DNA of 64,000 nt from UBA1672 sp051967755 (GCA_051967755.1 JBQDYD010000005.1:1-64000); one strand, 5' to 3'. Positions 1-10,363 are shown, counted from the stretch's first letter. The notes: generated from the letters alone by a model not told the origin. Program-made: numbers and translations.

Positions 1-53
1 TGCAGCGGATTGCAAATCCGTGTACACCGGTTCGACTCCGGTCCGTGCCTCCA
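1..53 (+). tRNA. tRNA-Cys (GCA), 3' part
   Basis: The window opens inside a tRNA. The anticodon arm GCGGA-TTGCAAA-TCCGT gives anticodon GCA (Cys). It is followed by a variable loop, a T arm with TTCGACT, and an encoded CCA at 51-53. The D arm and 5' acceptor strand lie before the window, so the acceptor stem cannot be checked here. Confidence 0.9.
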
Positions 54-61
54 ATTTATCC

Positions 62-688
62 CTACATTCGAAATGGCTTAGCTGAAACGGATTCTGTTGT
101 TTCAAACGCACGCCCATCATCCCCGTTTAATGTATTTGCCAAATTCTCAGGGCCACCTTGGTAACATCCCGGTGTTTCCAGGCCTGTGCCCGGGCTCATG
201 GTTGCGCCTGTCAATCCAATATCAGGATATGTGGCCTTCATAATATCCACGAATTCAGGAAGTATATCTTCGTTAAAACCTTCAATCGCAAAGTCGGTAA
301 AGCTTTTCTCGGGGTTTTCAGGCACAACACCATCCGGATATGCGTCCGGATCATTATCCCATCCCCGCTCCCACGTCAGCATAAGGCCTGAAAGCTCAGT
401 GATTGTGTTTGTCATTGTATTATGGATTTCAGATAAATCGTCGCGACTAAGGAGTTCATCTATTTTTTGTTGATTTTCAAATTCAAGTTCGACGGTGTAG
501 TGAAACATACCGTCCGTATCAAAGGTAGAGCCGTTTTCATGCTCAGTAATCCATCCGCCCTCAACACATTGTGACACAGATAAATTCAAACCTGCACCAC
601 TTGGCATCCCAAGATCAGAAAGACCGATTGTTGGCATCTGAGACGCGCTATCAGGCTCTGTTGTGTTTATTTGTTCGCCTCTGGACAT
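62..688 (-). CDS. hypothetical protein (208 aa)
   Basis: I do not recognise this protein. It has no signal peptide or membrane segment, is acidic, and carries many Asp/Glu/Gly/Asn residues. The middle part (about residues 60-100) looks helical, and the C-terminal third is rich in Gly, Thr and Pro. It has two cysteines, near residues 41 and 173. An AAGGTGATAC Shine-Dalgarno sequence directly precedes the ATG at 688, which supports both the start and the reality of the gene. It runs toward the tRNA-Cys gene and has no operon partner in view. Confidence 0.6.
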   Translation of the reverse strand: MSRGEQINTTEPDSASQMPTIGLSDLGMPSGAGLNLSVSQCVEGGWITEHENGSTFDTDGMFHYTVELEFENQQKIDELLSRDDLSEIHNTMTNTITELSGLMLTWERGWDNDPDAYPDGVVPENPEKSFTDFAIEGFNEDILPEFVDIMKATYPDIGLTGATMSPGTGLETPGCYQGGPENLANTLNGDDGRAFETTESVSAKPFRM

Positions 689-820
689 GTATCACCTTAA
701 ATATTTTTATATGCTCATATTATATATGATTATTTTTATAAATAAAAAAAAATTATACTGCGCCATAACAGTGCTTGACAAATTTAGGTGTAATAGGCAT
801 AACAGCATCCACCACAACGT

Positions 821-895
<75 letters not shown>

Positions 896-977
896 TTTTT
901 CTTTAGCATTAGCGCTTGAAAACACTCCCATTTATATTTTGTTTACATAATTTGTGCTTCTTGGTATTGGTATAGGC

Positions 978-1379
978 ATGAAAACCTTGCTCAAACCTTT
1001 TGCTTTATGCGCGGCCATATCAGTACCGAATGCTGCTTTCACAGAGGAGCTGACGTCTGATGATTATCCGCCTGCGCGCCCTGCTACGCTTGAGGAAATT
1101 CAAGAGCATTGTAATGTTGAGGATAACCCGAATGAGGAAGCCAGCCTACTGTCTGTAACCCCCGGTGAGGAGTATCCTTTTGAAATTATTTTCTGCCAAC
1201 CTGCCCATGTAAGCCCGTATAAATGTTCGACCTTATCTAATTTGGTTAATTTTGAATTTGATATACGCAGCCTGTTACGAGAAAGCGGGACTGAGCTTGA
1301 GCGTAATAATAAAATCGTAGGTCAGTTTACGAATCTATATGAGGATTACGATAAACATTGCCAGCCCCTGCTCTATTAA
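978..1379 (+). CDS. hypothetical exported protein
   Basis: A small protein of about 133 aa with an apparent Sec signal peptide: MKTLLKPF, then an Ala-rich hydrophobic stretch ending near NAAFTEE. I placed the start at the ATG at 978 because a GTG at 954 would add eight hydrophobic residues before the positively charged n-region. The mature part is acidic and has four cysteines, which fits a periplasmic protein with disulfides. No family is recognised. No clear Shine-Dalgarno precedes either start. It is convergent with the efflux operon. Confidence 0.6.
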   Translation: MKTLLKPFALCAAISVPNAAFTEELTSDDYPPARPATLEEIQEHCNVEDNPNEEASLLSVTPGEEYPFEIIFCQPAHVSPYKCSTLSNLVNFEFDIRSLLRESGTELERNNKIVGQFTNLYEDYDKHCQPLLY

Positions 1380-1395
1380 CGCAGAGGATCGCTTT

Positions 1396-2760
1396 TTAAC
1401 TAACCCAGCCACCACCAAGGGCTTTAAATAAGTTTACAGCCGAAGTCAGGCGCGCCAGTCTGGCTTGTGCGTATGTATCTTCCGCGGAAAGCTGGGCATT
1501 TTGAGTATCCAATAGTGTTTGATAATCAATAGATCCGGCATCATAACGTTTCTTCGAAAGTGTGTATGCAAGGCGTGCCTGTTCCATTGTGGTTTTTAAG
1601 GCAATTTCCCTGTCTTGTGCGCTGCTCACTGCGGCCAGCGCATTTTCTACTTCCTGAAATGCCGTTAAAACACTGCCCTTATATATCTCTACCAATTCCA
1701 GCTGTCTGGCGGTGACTTGATCCAGAGATGCATCGAGACGACCTGCGGAGAAAATTGGGGCGATTAAGGAAGAGCTTATTCCCAGTGCGGTACTGCTTGG
1801 GTCACCAAAGCCTGCAATAGATACGCTGTCACTTAATCCTAATGTAATTGACGGGAAAAACGCTGCCCTGGCTGCACCGATATCCGCATTCGCCGCGCGC
1901 AGGTCTTGCTCTGCTGATAACAGGTCAGGTCGGCGCTCTAAAAGGTCAGAAGGTTGCCCTGAGGCAATCGCAGGTATGGTAATTCCGTCCAATTCTTTTT
2001 TATCCGTAAAAACAGACTGAGGTGGTTTACCCAATAACAAAGCAAGCGCATTTTCGGCATTCTTGATCTGCTCAATAATAGAGACACGCGTGGCCTCAAC
2101 GGATGCAACAGCACTTTTTTGTTGGGATAACTCAAGATCAGATTCAACGCCCTCACGGACGCGTGCGCGAATAATTCGTAAAATCTCCCGCCCGTTCTCT
2201 AGGTTGTTATTCGCAATTTTAAGGCGCTCATGTAGGTTCAATAAGGTAAAATAGCCAACGGCCACGTCGCCCATAAGTGATAGTTTTAATGATTCTTGGT
2301 CATACAGGCTTGCTTGATATCCTGCACTTGCGGAATCAATATTGGCACGGTTTGCCCCAAATAAATCCAGTTCGTAGGCAACACTGACACCAAGCCCAAG
2401 ATTTGAATTATAACTTGTTTGCCCGCTTTCAGGATTATTTTTGGAGCGTGAAACATTGGCTGAGCCGTCAATATTAGGAAGGAGCGACGCTCCCGCTATC
2501 TTAAGGCTTGCCCTTGCTTGCTCTATTCGTCTTACACCTGCGTTTATATCGGTATTGTTTTCAAGCCCCTGAGTGATAAGTGCATTGAGCTCTTCACTGT
2601 TAAACCCAGTCCACCAATCATAGGCCGCCATAGAGGTGGTTTGTGTTTGTTGGTTGCTCCATTGTGTCGGGGTTTCCACTATCGGGCGCGTGTAATCAGG
2701 GCTAAGCGTACAGCCGGATAATAAAATAACCGATAATGATGTAATAAGCGTGTGTTTCAT
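1396..2760 (-). CDS. outer-membrane efflux lipoprotein, NodT/TolC family
   Basis: Outer-membrane channel of a tripartite efflux system. The N-terminus is a lipoprotein signal ending in the lipobox LSGC, followed by TLSPDYTRP, typical of the NodT/OprM subgroup. Two TolC repeats follow, with features such as AYELDLFGANRANIDSA and SAEQDLRAANADIGAARAA. The length (454 aa) is normal for the family. The longer reading from 2781 would put seven extra residues before the signal peptide, so I chose the ATG at 2760. It lies just downstream of macB and almost certainly forms the exit duct for MacAB. Confidence 0.92.
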   Translation of the reverse strand: MKHTLITSLSVILLSGCTLSPDYTRPIVETPTQWSNQQTQTTSMAAYDWWTGFNSEELNALITQGLENNTDINAGVRRIEQARASLKIAGASLLPNIDGSANVSRSKNNPESGQTSYNSNLGLGVSVAYELDLFGANRANIDSASAGYQASLYDQESLKLSLMGDVAVGYFTLLNLHERLKIANNNLENGREILRIIRARVREGVESDLELSQQKSAVASVEATRVSIIEQIKNAENALALLLGKPPQSVFTDKKELDGITIPAIASGQPSDLLERRPDLLSAEQDLRAANADIGAARAAFFPSITLGLSDSVSIAGFGDPSSTALGISSSLIAPIFSAGRLDASLDQVTARQLELVEIYKGSVLTAFQEVENALAAVSSAQDREIALKTTMEQARLAYTLSKKRYDAGSIDYQTLLDTQNAQLSAEDTYAQARLARLTSAVNLFKALGGGWVS

Positions 2761-2784
2761 ATCTTCTATAGCCTTATTCAATGT

Positions 2785-4722
2785 CTACTCAGAACTCAGG
2801 GCGATAACGGGGTCTAACTGTGCGGCTTTTCTGGCAGGCAGATAACCAAACAATAACCCCGTACCGACGGCGCAGCTAAATGCCAATAACGCAGGGCCCG
2901 CAGTAAATGCGATCTTCACATCAAATAAAGATAATATCCCCCCTGCGGAAAAACCAAGAGCAACCCCTATCAGGCCGCCAATCGTACAAACGACGGCTGC
3001 TTCTGTATTGAATTGCAGCATAATATCCCTGCGCCGCGCCCCTGTTGCCATGCGAATACCGATTTCCTTAGTGCGCTCCACCACACTGACGAGCATAATA
3101 TTCATCACGCCGATGCCACCAACCAACAAAGAAATCGCAGCAACAGCCCCTAACAAAATTGTTAAGGTGTTTTGTGTCTCTGTTGCCATTTCAAGGAAAG
3201 ACGCGGTATTACGCACTCTGAAATCCTCGCTTCCATGGAGTGATATAAGCAAATCAGTGATTTCCTGTTCTGTTTGGTCAATGATGTCAGTGTCATCAAC
3301 TTTGATGGTTAATCCATTAAGGTAATTCCCACCAAATAAACGAACCAATCCGGTAGAATACGGAACCCACGCGGTATTATCCTGATCTGATCCCCAAGGC
3401 GCAGCGCCCTTTGATTCCATCACGCCAATTACCTCAAAGGGGATGTTACCAACCATAATAAATTCACCGATAGGGTTTTCTCCATATGGAAAGAAGGTTT
3501 CGACAGCCGTAGTGCCGAGCACAACAACCGCGGAATAAGATTGAATGTCACTGTCATTAAAGAATACGCCCTCTTTTACATCCCAGTCACGAGCCAGTGG
3601 GAAAGATGCCCCAACCCCCTCTACACTGATAGAATCATCAATATTTCGAAGCCGGAGCGTCTTTTGCCCGCTGCGTTCAGGCACAACGGCGATTATATTA
3701 TCTATTTTATCGGCTATCGCTTGCGCATCTGAGGGCAGCAATGTCGCGTTATCTCCACTGGAACGAATTCCGGGCGCACCTGGCCTGACATTGAGTAAAT
3801 TCGTACCCATAGAGCTTATTTGCTCCATTACGTTTTGTTTGCTCCCCTCTCCTATGGACAGCATTGTGATCACGGCGGCAACGCCGATAACGATGCCCAA
3901 TAATGTCAGGGCCGTGCGGAAAATATTTACGCGTAATGAACGCATCGCCATTTTAATTGATTCAATAACATCGGCGGATGTTTGAATGTTTTCGGCGTTT
4001 TGTGCTTTTTCATTCAGGCTTTGATTGGATTGTATCGGCGGGCCATCGTCCCTGATGATTTTCCCGTCTTCAAGTCGGATTTGCCGCTCCGCATAGTTTG
4101 CGACTTCTTCCTCATGGGTAATCACAATAATCGTTCTGCCCTGTTTATGAAGGTCTTGCAGTAAGGCCATTACATCTTCGCTGCTTTTGCTATCCAGTGC
4201 GCCTGTCGGTTCATCTGCCAGAATCACGGGGGGATCATTCATTAATGCCCGCGCCACTGCAACACGTTGTTGTTGCCCGCCTGAAAGCTCATTCGGGCGA
4301 TGCTCACAACGATCACCGATCCCTAAATCGCTCAACAACTTACGGGCCCGTGTTTTTCTGTCTGTGACATTCACACCTGCATATAAGGCAGGAATTTCTA
4401 CATTTTCCTCAGCATTTGCATTGCTAAGCAAATTATAGCGTTGAAAGATAAACCCAAATGTATCCCTGCGAAGGGCCGCAAGATCATCAGGCTGAAGGGA
4501 TTGCACATCCTTGCCTGAAACCTGATAAAGGCCTGATGTGGCACGATCCAGCATACCCATAATATTCATTAGGGTCGATTTACCTGATCCCGATTGCCCC
4601 ATAATGGCAACAAATTCACCCGGGTATATCTCCAAGCTTACGCCGTCCAACGCTTTTACGGTGGCATCACCCGCGCCAAAATGACGTTCTATTTTTTCGA
4701 ATTTTATTATGGGCTCTGACAT
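2785..4722 (-). CDS. macB: MacB-type ABC transporter, ATPase-permease fusion
   Basis: Inner-membrane ABC exporter of the MacB type, which in known systems drives macrolide, peptide or lipopeptide export through MacA and an outer-membrane channel. The N-terminal ATPase domain has Walker A GQSGSGKST (residues 42-50), signature LSGGQQQR and Walker B leading into DEPTGALD. One membrane helix near residue 275 leads to a periplasmic MacB_PCD domain. The C-terminal FtsX-type permease has three helices and the conserved ERTKEIGIRMATGARR. The start at 4722 follows AAAGGCG at proper spacing; the frame stays open to 4743. It is 42 bp downstream of macA. The substrate cannot be read from sequence. Confidence 0.95.
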   Translation of the reverse strand: MSEPIIKFEKIERHFGAGDATVKALDGVSLEIYPGEFVAIMGQSGSGKSTLMNIMGMLDRATSGLYQVSGKDVQSLQPDDLAALRRDTFGFIFQRYNLLSNANAEENVEIPALYAGVNVTDRKTRARKLLSDLGIGDRCEHRPNELSGGQQQRVAVARALMNDPPVILADEPTGALDSKSSEDVMALLQDLHKQGRTIIVITHEEEVANYAERQIRLEDGKIIRDDGPPIQSNQSLNEKAQNAENIQTSADVIESIKMAMRSLRVNIFRTALTLLGIVIGVAAVITMLSIGEGSKQNVMEQISSMGTNLLNVRPGAPGIRSSGDNATLLPSDAQAIADKIDNIIAVVPERSGQKTLRLRNIDDSISVEGVGASFPLARDWDVKEGVFFNDSDIQSYSAVVVLGTTAVETFFPYGENPIGEFIMVGNIPFEVIGVMESKGAAPWGSDQDNTAWVPYSTGLVRLFGGNYLNGLTIKVDDTDIIDQTEQEITDLLISLHGSEDFRVRNTASFLEMATETQNTLTILLGAVAAISLLVGGIGVMNIMLVSVVERTKEIGIRMATGARRRDIMLQFNTEAAVVCTIGGLIGVALGFSAGGILSLFDVKIAFTAGPALLAFSCAVGTGLLFGYLPARKAAQLDPVIALSSE

Positions 4723-4763
4723 ATTGATCGCCTTTTTAATCACCTTAATTCTTATAGTAATCG

Positions 4764-5921
4764 TTACAGTCGCATTGGCGGACCATTACGCTTTTTCTCT
4801 GACGATGATGACTTTGATACTGTGATAATTTTTTCGCCAACTTCAACGCCGCTAATGACTGCGGCTTGCGTTCTGTCTGTAAGGCCGACTATGACTGTTC
4901 GCTCTTCTATGCCTGATTTACCTTCTATATTTACGGTATAGGCCTGCCCTGCATCCAAATTCTCACTGTTCACTCTTTTTCCTAATGCCGCAATGGGGAT
5001 GAGGGGGACATCAACGGCACTTTCAAGAACAAAGAACATCTGCGTGGTCATACCCGGTAATAATGTATGATCGTCATTTGCGACATCCACCAGCACGTTA
5101 TACAAAACGACATCATTTATTTCTTCGGGCGTTGGAAGGATTTGTCTTGTTTCCCCCTCCCATCGTCGATCCCCTGAGCCAAGCGTGGTAAAATACATTT
5201 TCATGCCTTCTTTAAGCTTCATAACATCGGCTTCTGCAACTTCTGCCTTCGCCGTCATAATATCCATATTTGCAATCTGAACGATGGTCGGGGTTGTTTG
5301 ATTTGCATTGATTGTTTCCCCCTCTTCCACCGATTGATCAACGACTGTGCCATCCATGGGGGTATATATTTTTGTGTAATTCAGGTTGGTTTCATCTTCC
5401 TCTAGGCTGGATTGTGCCTGTTCAATCTGCGCTTCCAAGGACATGAGGCTTGCTTTTGCGACGTCCAAGTCGATTTCAGAGTCTTCAAATGTTTCTTTAC
5501 TGACGGCTCTTTCATTATAGAGCCGTTCATTACGTTCATATTTCCTTTGGGCCTGTTTTATAAGGGCTTCTTGTTGTGCTTTTTGTGCAGCCAGCATTTT
5601 TAACTGCGCCTTGGTGTATTTTACTTGGGCTTCATAGACATCGGAATCTATCTCTGCGATCAGATCACCTGCTTTTACCCTGTCACCAATCTCAACATGA
5701 AGCTTTATGACTTCGCCTGATACTTGCGCCCCGACATCGACATAATCTTTTGGCTCTAATGTTCCTTGCGCGGTGACAAGGGATTGTATGCTTCCGATTT
5801 TCACGATTGATAAATTACCGGATGTTGTACCGGAAGATGCCTGAGCACCTGTTAGCGACCATAAGGCCCAGCCCCCTGCTAAACTGGTTAATAAAAACAG
5901 AGATATCCAAAACTTTTTCAT
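4764..5921 (-). CDS. macA: MacA-like periplasmic adaptor subunit (HlyD/RND MFP family)
   Basis: Membrane-fusion protein that links MacB to the outer-membrane factor. It begins with a signal anchor (MKKFWISLFLL). A lipoyl-like half (GTLEPKDYVDVGAQVSG) is followed by a long alpha-helical hairpin rich in Gln, Lys and Glu (about residues 105-175), the second lipoyl half (YTPMDGTVV) and beta-barrel/proximal domains. The 385-aa length fits. It is the first gene of the macA-macB-nodT operon. The 169-bp upstream region has no regulator gene and no promoter I can assign with confidence. Confidence 0.94.
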   Translation of the reverse strand: MKKFWISLFLLTSLAGGWALWSLTGAQASSGTTSGNLSIVKIGSIQSLVTAQGTLEPKDYVDVGAQVSGEVIKLHVEIGDRVKAGDLIAEIDSDVYEAQVKYTKAQLKMLAAQKAQQEALIKQAQRKYERNERLYNERAVSKETFEDSEIDLDVAKASLMSLEAQIEQAQSSLEEDETNLNYTKIYTPMDGTVVDQSVEEGETINANQTTPTIVQIANMDIMTAKAEVAEADVMKLKEGMKMYFTTLGSGDRRWEGETRQILPTPEEINDVVLYNVLVDVANDDHTLLPGMTTQMFFVLESAVDVPLIPIAALGKRVNSENLDAGQAYTVNIEGKSGIEERTVIVGLTDRTQAAVISGVEVGEKIITVSKSSSSEKKRNGPPMRL

Positions 5922-6090
5922 TTTTTACCTACTTAAACAGAAAAACAATGCTCGTAGGTATATACGGCTCTATACGGTGAAAGCCTTCGAAAATTTTTGT
6001 AATTATTTCAGATATCTCTGCGTGGTCATTAACATGCCCGAAATATAAGGCGTATGAACGGGGTTATGGCTCTGACCGCGTGGATAAACT

Positions 6091-6429
6091 TTACGTGGAA
6101 TTTTTTAATTGCGTGCAAATTTGCGAATATAGGTGACTGATTTCCGTGTAGGCGTTTTCCCTTACAGATTTATCGCAATCGGTCATTTGCTCTGCCTGAA
6201 CACATAATTCGGTAAGGCGTGATGCGCCCACATATCCTGATGCACCTTTTAATTTATGCGCCGCCTTATGCCAGTCCGGATTTTCACCCGAGGATATATT
6301 TTGCTTGAGCGCGTCGATACTGCTCTCGGCTGTGTCATAGAACGCCTCTAACAATTCTGCCAGAATTTCAGGATCGCCACCCGAATATTCCTCTAGGGAA
6401 GATAAATCTATTAACGTCTCATGTGTCAT
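6091..6429 (-). CDS. stand-alone Hpt phosphotransfer protein
   Basis: Histidine-containing phosphotransfer protein of 112 aa, a single four-helix domain. The phosphoacceptor is His58 in the motif AAHKLKGASGYVGA. It lies 15 bp after the MHYT hybrid kinase on the same strand, so it most likely takes phosphate from that kinase's C-terminal receiver domain. The kinase lacks its own Hpt domain, and this protein would complete a His-Asp-His relay. The final Asp acceptor is not identified next to it; the small response regulators elsewhere in the window are candidates (inference). Confidence 0.93.
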   Translation of the reverse strand: MTHETLIDLSSLEEYSGGDPEILAELLEAFYDTAESSIDALKQNISSGENPDWHKAAHKLKGASGYVGASRLTELCVQAEQMTDCDKSVRENAYTEISHLYSQICTQLKNST

Positions 6430-6444
6430 TTGTTTCCTTTATAT

Positions 6445-9400
6445 TTACTTCCTGATCCATTTATCCAATGCTTGTGCGATCTGCACTTCTTGAAATGGTT
6501 TGTTAATGTAATCATCCATGCCACAAGCAAGGCATTTTTCCCTATCGCCAACCATTGCATCGGCGGTTAATGCAACGATAGGAACGCGCTTTACATTGCT
6601 GTCTTTTTCGAATTCCCTAATTTTTTGAGTGGCTTGAAAACCGTCCATTTCAGGCATTTGGCAATCCATAAATACGATATCATATTCATGGTCCTTTACC
6701 TTCTTAAAGGCCTCTAATCCATCGACTGCGGTATCTACCTTTACTGCGAATTTTTTCAGCACTTGCTTAATAACGGCCATATTCATTTTTGTATCATCGA
6801 CGGCCAAAACGGTTTTATCCGGATATTGATTGTACACAACACTGTCTGATTGTATGTCCCCATCGCTCAGAACCCTATTGGAATTATGGCGCGTAATAAA
6901 GACACGTTTCTTATCAGCGCTTTTTCGTGCTTCGGCAGTGATTTTGACGGCAGTAACAATTTGATGGGCTTGAAAAGGCTTATTGAAATATCCATCAAGT
7001 CCCATGTCTTTTAACTCATCATAACATTTCCGCTCCATTACCCCTGAAACCATAATCAGGGCCATATTGTCGTACTTGTTATTTGATCGTATTGTTTCTG
7101 CGAACATCAAACCGTTCATCCCCTCAAGCGAGTAATCAACAATACAAACATCGTATCCTTTACTTTCTTTATCCAGCAAAGTTAGCGCTTCTTCTGCAGA
7201 TGCGACCACGTCATTGGGCAGTTCATGACGACTTAGGGCAGAGGATAATAGTGATCTGGTTAATTCATAGTCATCTATAATCAGGGCTTTTAAAGATGAA
7301 ACATCACCGATATCAACTGTTTTTGTTTTTTCGGAACCTTCTTGCAAAACGATGTTGAAATAGAATGTCGTGCCCTCGCCCTCATTGCTTAAGACACCGA
7401 TATTCCCGTCCATCATCTCGACAAGTTCACTGACTATGGTTAAACCCAAGCCTGTGCCGCCATATTTACGGGTTGTTGATTCCTCTGCCTGTGAGAACTT
7501 CTCAAAGACTTTTTCTTGCTTATCTTTGGGGATTCCTATCCCTGTATCCTCAACGGACAGTAATAGGTTAATCTTACTTTCATCGTCGGCTATGCCCTTT
7601 TTCGCGATCAGGAAGACATGCCCCTCACTGGTGAATTTCAGGGCGTTACTGACCAAGTTAGAGAAAATTTGTTTTATCCGGACAGGGTCACCAATGAGAA
7701 GCTTTGAAAGCTGCTCATCTATTTCCATCATAAGTTCAATACCTTTTTCCCGCGCCTGATAGGCGTAAAGATTTGTGACTTCTTCGAGAATCTCATGAAG
7801 ATCAAATTCTGTTCTTTCAAGGGTAAGTTTGCCGGCTTCTATTTTAGAAATATCAATGATGTCATTGATTATATTCAGTAAGTTATCACCTGATATCTTA
7901 ATGGCACTGGCACATTCTTTCTGCTCGTGATCCAATTTTGTGTCGAGCAAAAGCGATGACATACCTAAAATGGCGTTCATAGGCGTTCTTATCTCATGCG
8001 ACATGTTCGCAAGAAAATCACTCTTGGCTCTGCTGGCTGTTTCTGCTTTATCTTTCGCGATTTCAATCTCTATAATTGCATCTTTAAGATTACTTGTTTG
8101 TTCCTCGATGAGCTTTTCCAGCGTATCTCGACTGTCCCTCATTGTAAGACGCGCTTCCTCGATACGTCTGGAGATAACAAAACGGGTGTAGAGAATGGTA
8201 AGGAGGAATAAAACAGCTCCTACTATCAGAATTCCCCTTTGTTTCGTAATCATCTCATTTCTGACATTTTCAATATTGTCATGAATGTTTTTTACAACGT
8301 TATCTTGCGCTAATAATGTATTCATCAATTGTCTGGACAAGCTTTGATGATCGATAAGCTCACTTTGGTTGGTTTTGATATTTGCACCTAAATTATCAGT
8401 AAATTCTTGTAATCTTTGCCACTCACCTTGCGCATAATGTAATGCATTGCGAATGCTTGTGTGATCAAAGCCCTTGATATTAATACTTTTCGATGCGTCA
8501 ACTGTAATAAACACATCACCACCATTCAGTAGGGAATTGTAATTGGTGTTAATGAAAGTCACATCGTCCTGAATGGTTTTCATAATTTCATCTGCACGCG
8601 CTGTATCGCCATAGGATAAGGCAGAGAATACTAGCTGGTTTTTATGAATATACCGTACGATGACCATGCGTTGGATAGAGGCGGCATTCAAAATCTCATT
8701 ACTGTTTTTTTGTTGGGAAACATTTTTAATAAAAAAGAAATAGGAGCCCACCATCAAAACCAAAAATATACTAAGTAGCGTGGAAAGCTGTAGGAATACG
8801 GTATTGCCTGAATATTGTCGGTATTTTGAATTTTCCTCGTCATCATGCTCAGGGTCGTACAAGCTCAGAACTAATGCAGCGGCAAAAATCACGCTGCATA
8901 TTACCCCGATAACCATGGCCAGAACTTCATAGCTTTGATCAGGGTCAAAACGACAATCCGCATAAGGAATAAACACGGCCGCTGCCATGCCCGTATAGTG
9001 CATACCGCAAATCGCCGCCCCCATTATTAAGGCAGCAACAATCTGCCAAACCAGCATGCTTTGCCCCTTCCGCTGCCCTAGAATAAAGACAATAAACAAC
9101 GCGGCGGCAGAGGCGGTAACGGCAATAAAAAACGATAGAAGGAATAAACCCGGCGTGTAAAACAGATCTGCATCCATTTGCATCGCCGCCATGCCTGTAT
9201 AGTGCATACCGCAAATCGCACTTCCAAGCATAAGAGAGGTTACAATTATATGAGATGTTTTGATAGTCGTTGTTCTGATAATCTGCAAAACACCATATGC
9301 AATGCCAACAGCAATCAGAATAGATACAAATGTCAGAAACGGATCATAGGTGTGAACCATATCCATCTGATATGCAATCATACCGACAAAATGCATTGAC

Positions 9401-9633
9401 CATATCCCCGCCCCAAAGGAAAATGACCCGCCGATATGGAGTAGATTTTTTAATTTTTGAGAATGTGCACGATTGATATTACCGGCAATTCTGATGCCCG
9501 TGAATGAGCCGACTGATGCAATTATATATGATAAGAGGACAAGTGATAAAACATACTCACCCGTAACAATATTGGCAGGTATATCGCCAAAAATAAAAAA
9601 ATGCTCTAAATTGCTCTGCAAAAATTCTAACAT
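6445..9633 (-). CDS. MHYT-domain hybrid histidine kinase
   Basis: A 1062-aa membrane sensor kinase. An N-terminal seven-helix MHYT domain (about 25-260) has three repeats of the signature: SMHFVGM (79-85), GMHYTGMAA (142-150) and GMHYTGMAA (210-218). MHYT domains are proposed to bind a metal and sense O2, CO or NO. A helix near 285-302 and another near 467-485 bracket a periplasmic helical region (about 305-465) that starts like a PilJ-type sensor. Then come a HisKA domain with His546 in NMSHEIRTPMN, a HATPase with GGTGLGLTI, and two receiver domains (about 790-910 and 935-1060), the second with FMDCQMPEMDG. It has no Hpt domain; one is encoded next to it. A paralogue lies at 35245-38442. Confidence 0.95.
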   Translation of the reverse strand: MLEFLQSNLEHFFIFGDIPANIVTGEYVLSLVLLSYIIASVGSFTGIRIAGNINRAHSQKLKNLLHIGGSFSFGAGIWSMHFVGMIAYQMDMVHTYDPFLTFVSILIAVGIAYGVLQIIRTTTIKTSHIIVTSLMLGSAICGMHYTGMAAMQMDADLFYTPGLFLLSFFIAVTASAAALFIVFILGQRKGQSMLVWQIVAALIMGAAICGMHYTGMAAAVFIPYADCRFDPDQSYEVLAMVIGVICSVIFAAALVLSLYDPEHDDEENSKYRQYSGNTVFLQLSTLLSIFLVLMVGSYFFFIKNVSQQKNSNEILNAASIQRMVIVRYIHKNQLVFSALSYGDTARADEIMKTIQDDVTFINTNYNSLLNGGDVFITVDASKSINIKGFDHTSIRNALHYAQGEWQRLQEFTDNLGANIKTNQSELIDHQSLSRQLMNTLLAQDNVVKNIHDNIENVRNEMITKQRGILIVGAVLFLLTILYTRFVISRRIEEARLTMRDSRDTLEKLIEEQTSNLKDAIIEIEIAKDKAETASRAKSDFLANMSHEIRTPMNAILGMSSLLLDTKLDHEQKECASAIKISGDNLLNIINDIIDISKIEAGKLTLERTEFDLHEILEEVTNLYAYQAREKGIELMMEIDEQLSKLLIGDPVRIKQIFSNLVSNALKFTSEGHVFLIAKKGIADDESKINLLLSVEDTGIGIPKDKQEKVFEKFSQAEESTTRKYGGTGLGLTIVSELVEMMDGNIGVLSNEGEGTTFYFNIVLQEGSEKTKTVDIGDVSSLKALIIDDYELTRSLLSSALSRHELPNDVVASAEEALTLLDKESKGYDVCIVDYSLEGMNGLMFAETIRSNNKYDNMALIMVSGVMERKCYDELKDMGLDGYFNKPFQAHQIVTAVKITAEARKSADKKRVFITRHNSNRVLSDGDIQSDSVVYNQYPDKTVLAVDDTKMNMAVIKQVLKKFAVKVDTAVDGLEAFKKVKDHEYDIVFMDCQMPEMDGFQATQKIREFEKDSNVKRVPIVALTADAMVGDREKCLACGMDDYINKPFQEVQIAQALDKWIRK

Positions 9634-9945
9634 AATGTTTTCTCAGGCATGTGCGTGCTCATCACATGGAAAAATGAATTCATTTATAATAGATAATTAT
9701 GTTTAAAAAACTATGTAGGATTGTAAAAAGAAAGTATGAAAACTAACTGCACCGCATATCTTCGTTTGTAATAAACCTTATGTAATACGCAGAAAAAAAT
9801 ACGCTTAAACAGTGTGTTATGCTGGTCGGTGTGCCGACTTCTTTCCACTTACAGTTCTAATGGGTGAAAACAGTTAAGCAGTGGGTATAATTAATTGAAT
9901 ACGTATGTACGTGAATTAGATTTAGTCATCTATTACAAAGCTGAT
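9634..9945. other. intergenic region, no gene seen
   Basis: A 312-bp AT-rich spacer holding the upstream region of the MHYT kinase and the downstream end of the 9946-10311 gene, both on the minus strand. Short reading frames here lack a plausible start or composition. I find no FNR-type palindrome, no -24/-12 element and no clear terminator. Confidence 0.5.
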
Positions 9946-10311
9946 TTAATAATCAGGAACGAAGGTGTCATCAAGATCGCCACCTAAATCCAGCTCTGCT
10001 CCGCCCAAATTTAACGCTATTTGTTCTGTACCGCCGCCCAGCATTTTTGCAAGCGCATTTAATCCGTCTGATACACCTGTAACGTCTAACGCCTTTAATA
10101 TTGGGTCTTTGACAGATTCAAACAAGGCGACCCCGCCCGGATCATAGTGCCAAAGTGCCAAATCTACCAGTCCGACACCCATGTAAACAGCCACACCTTT
10201 AACGGCGAAGTTGAATACATCTGATATGCCATCCATAAGCGAATTACCTGCATCAGTAATGGATTTCCCTACTTTTGCACCGCTTGACATATCTGCTGTT
10301 GCTGCACTCAT
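9946..10311 (-). CDS. hypothetical protein (121 aa)
   Basis: I do not recognise this protein. It is small and Gly/Ala/Asp-rich, with a possible membrane or amphipathic segment in the middle (VKGVAVYMGVGLVDLALW) and an acidic tail (GGDLDDTFVPDY). The start is supported by AAGGTG nine bases before the ATG at 10311. It is divergent from a lipoprotein gene and shares with it a 129-bp promoter region containing a Fur-box-like palindrome. It may belong functionally to the same unknown cluster. Confidence 0.6.
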   Translation of the reverse strand: MSAATADMSSGAKVGKSITDAGNSLMDGISDVFNFAVKGVAVYMGVGLVDLALWHYDPGGVALFESVKDPILKALDVTGVSDGLNALAKMLGGGTEQIALNLGGAELDLGGDLDDTFVPDY

Positions 10312-10363
10312 ATTTTTGCACCTTATAATCTAAAAAAAATCTGCAAATAAGAATAATTCTTAA

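Noticed and set aside
5930..5965. Inverted repeat ACCTAC/GTAGGT before macA as an operator
   Set aside because: Six-base arms separated by more than 20 bp can occur by chance and no regulator gene is adjacent.
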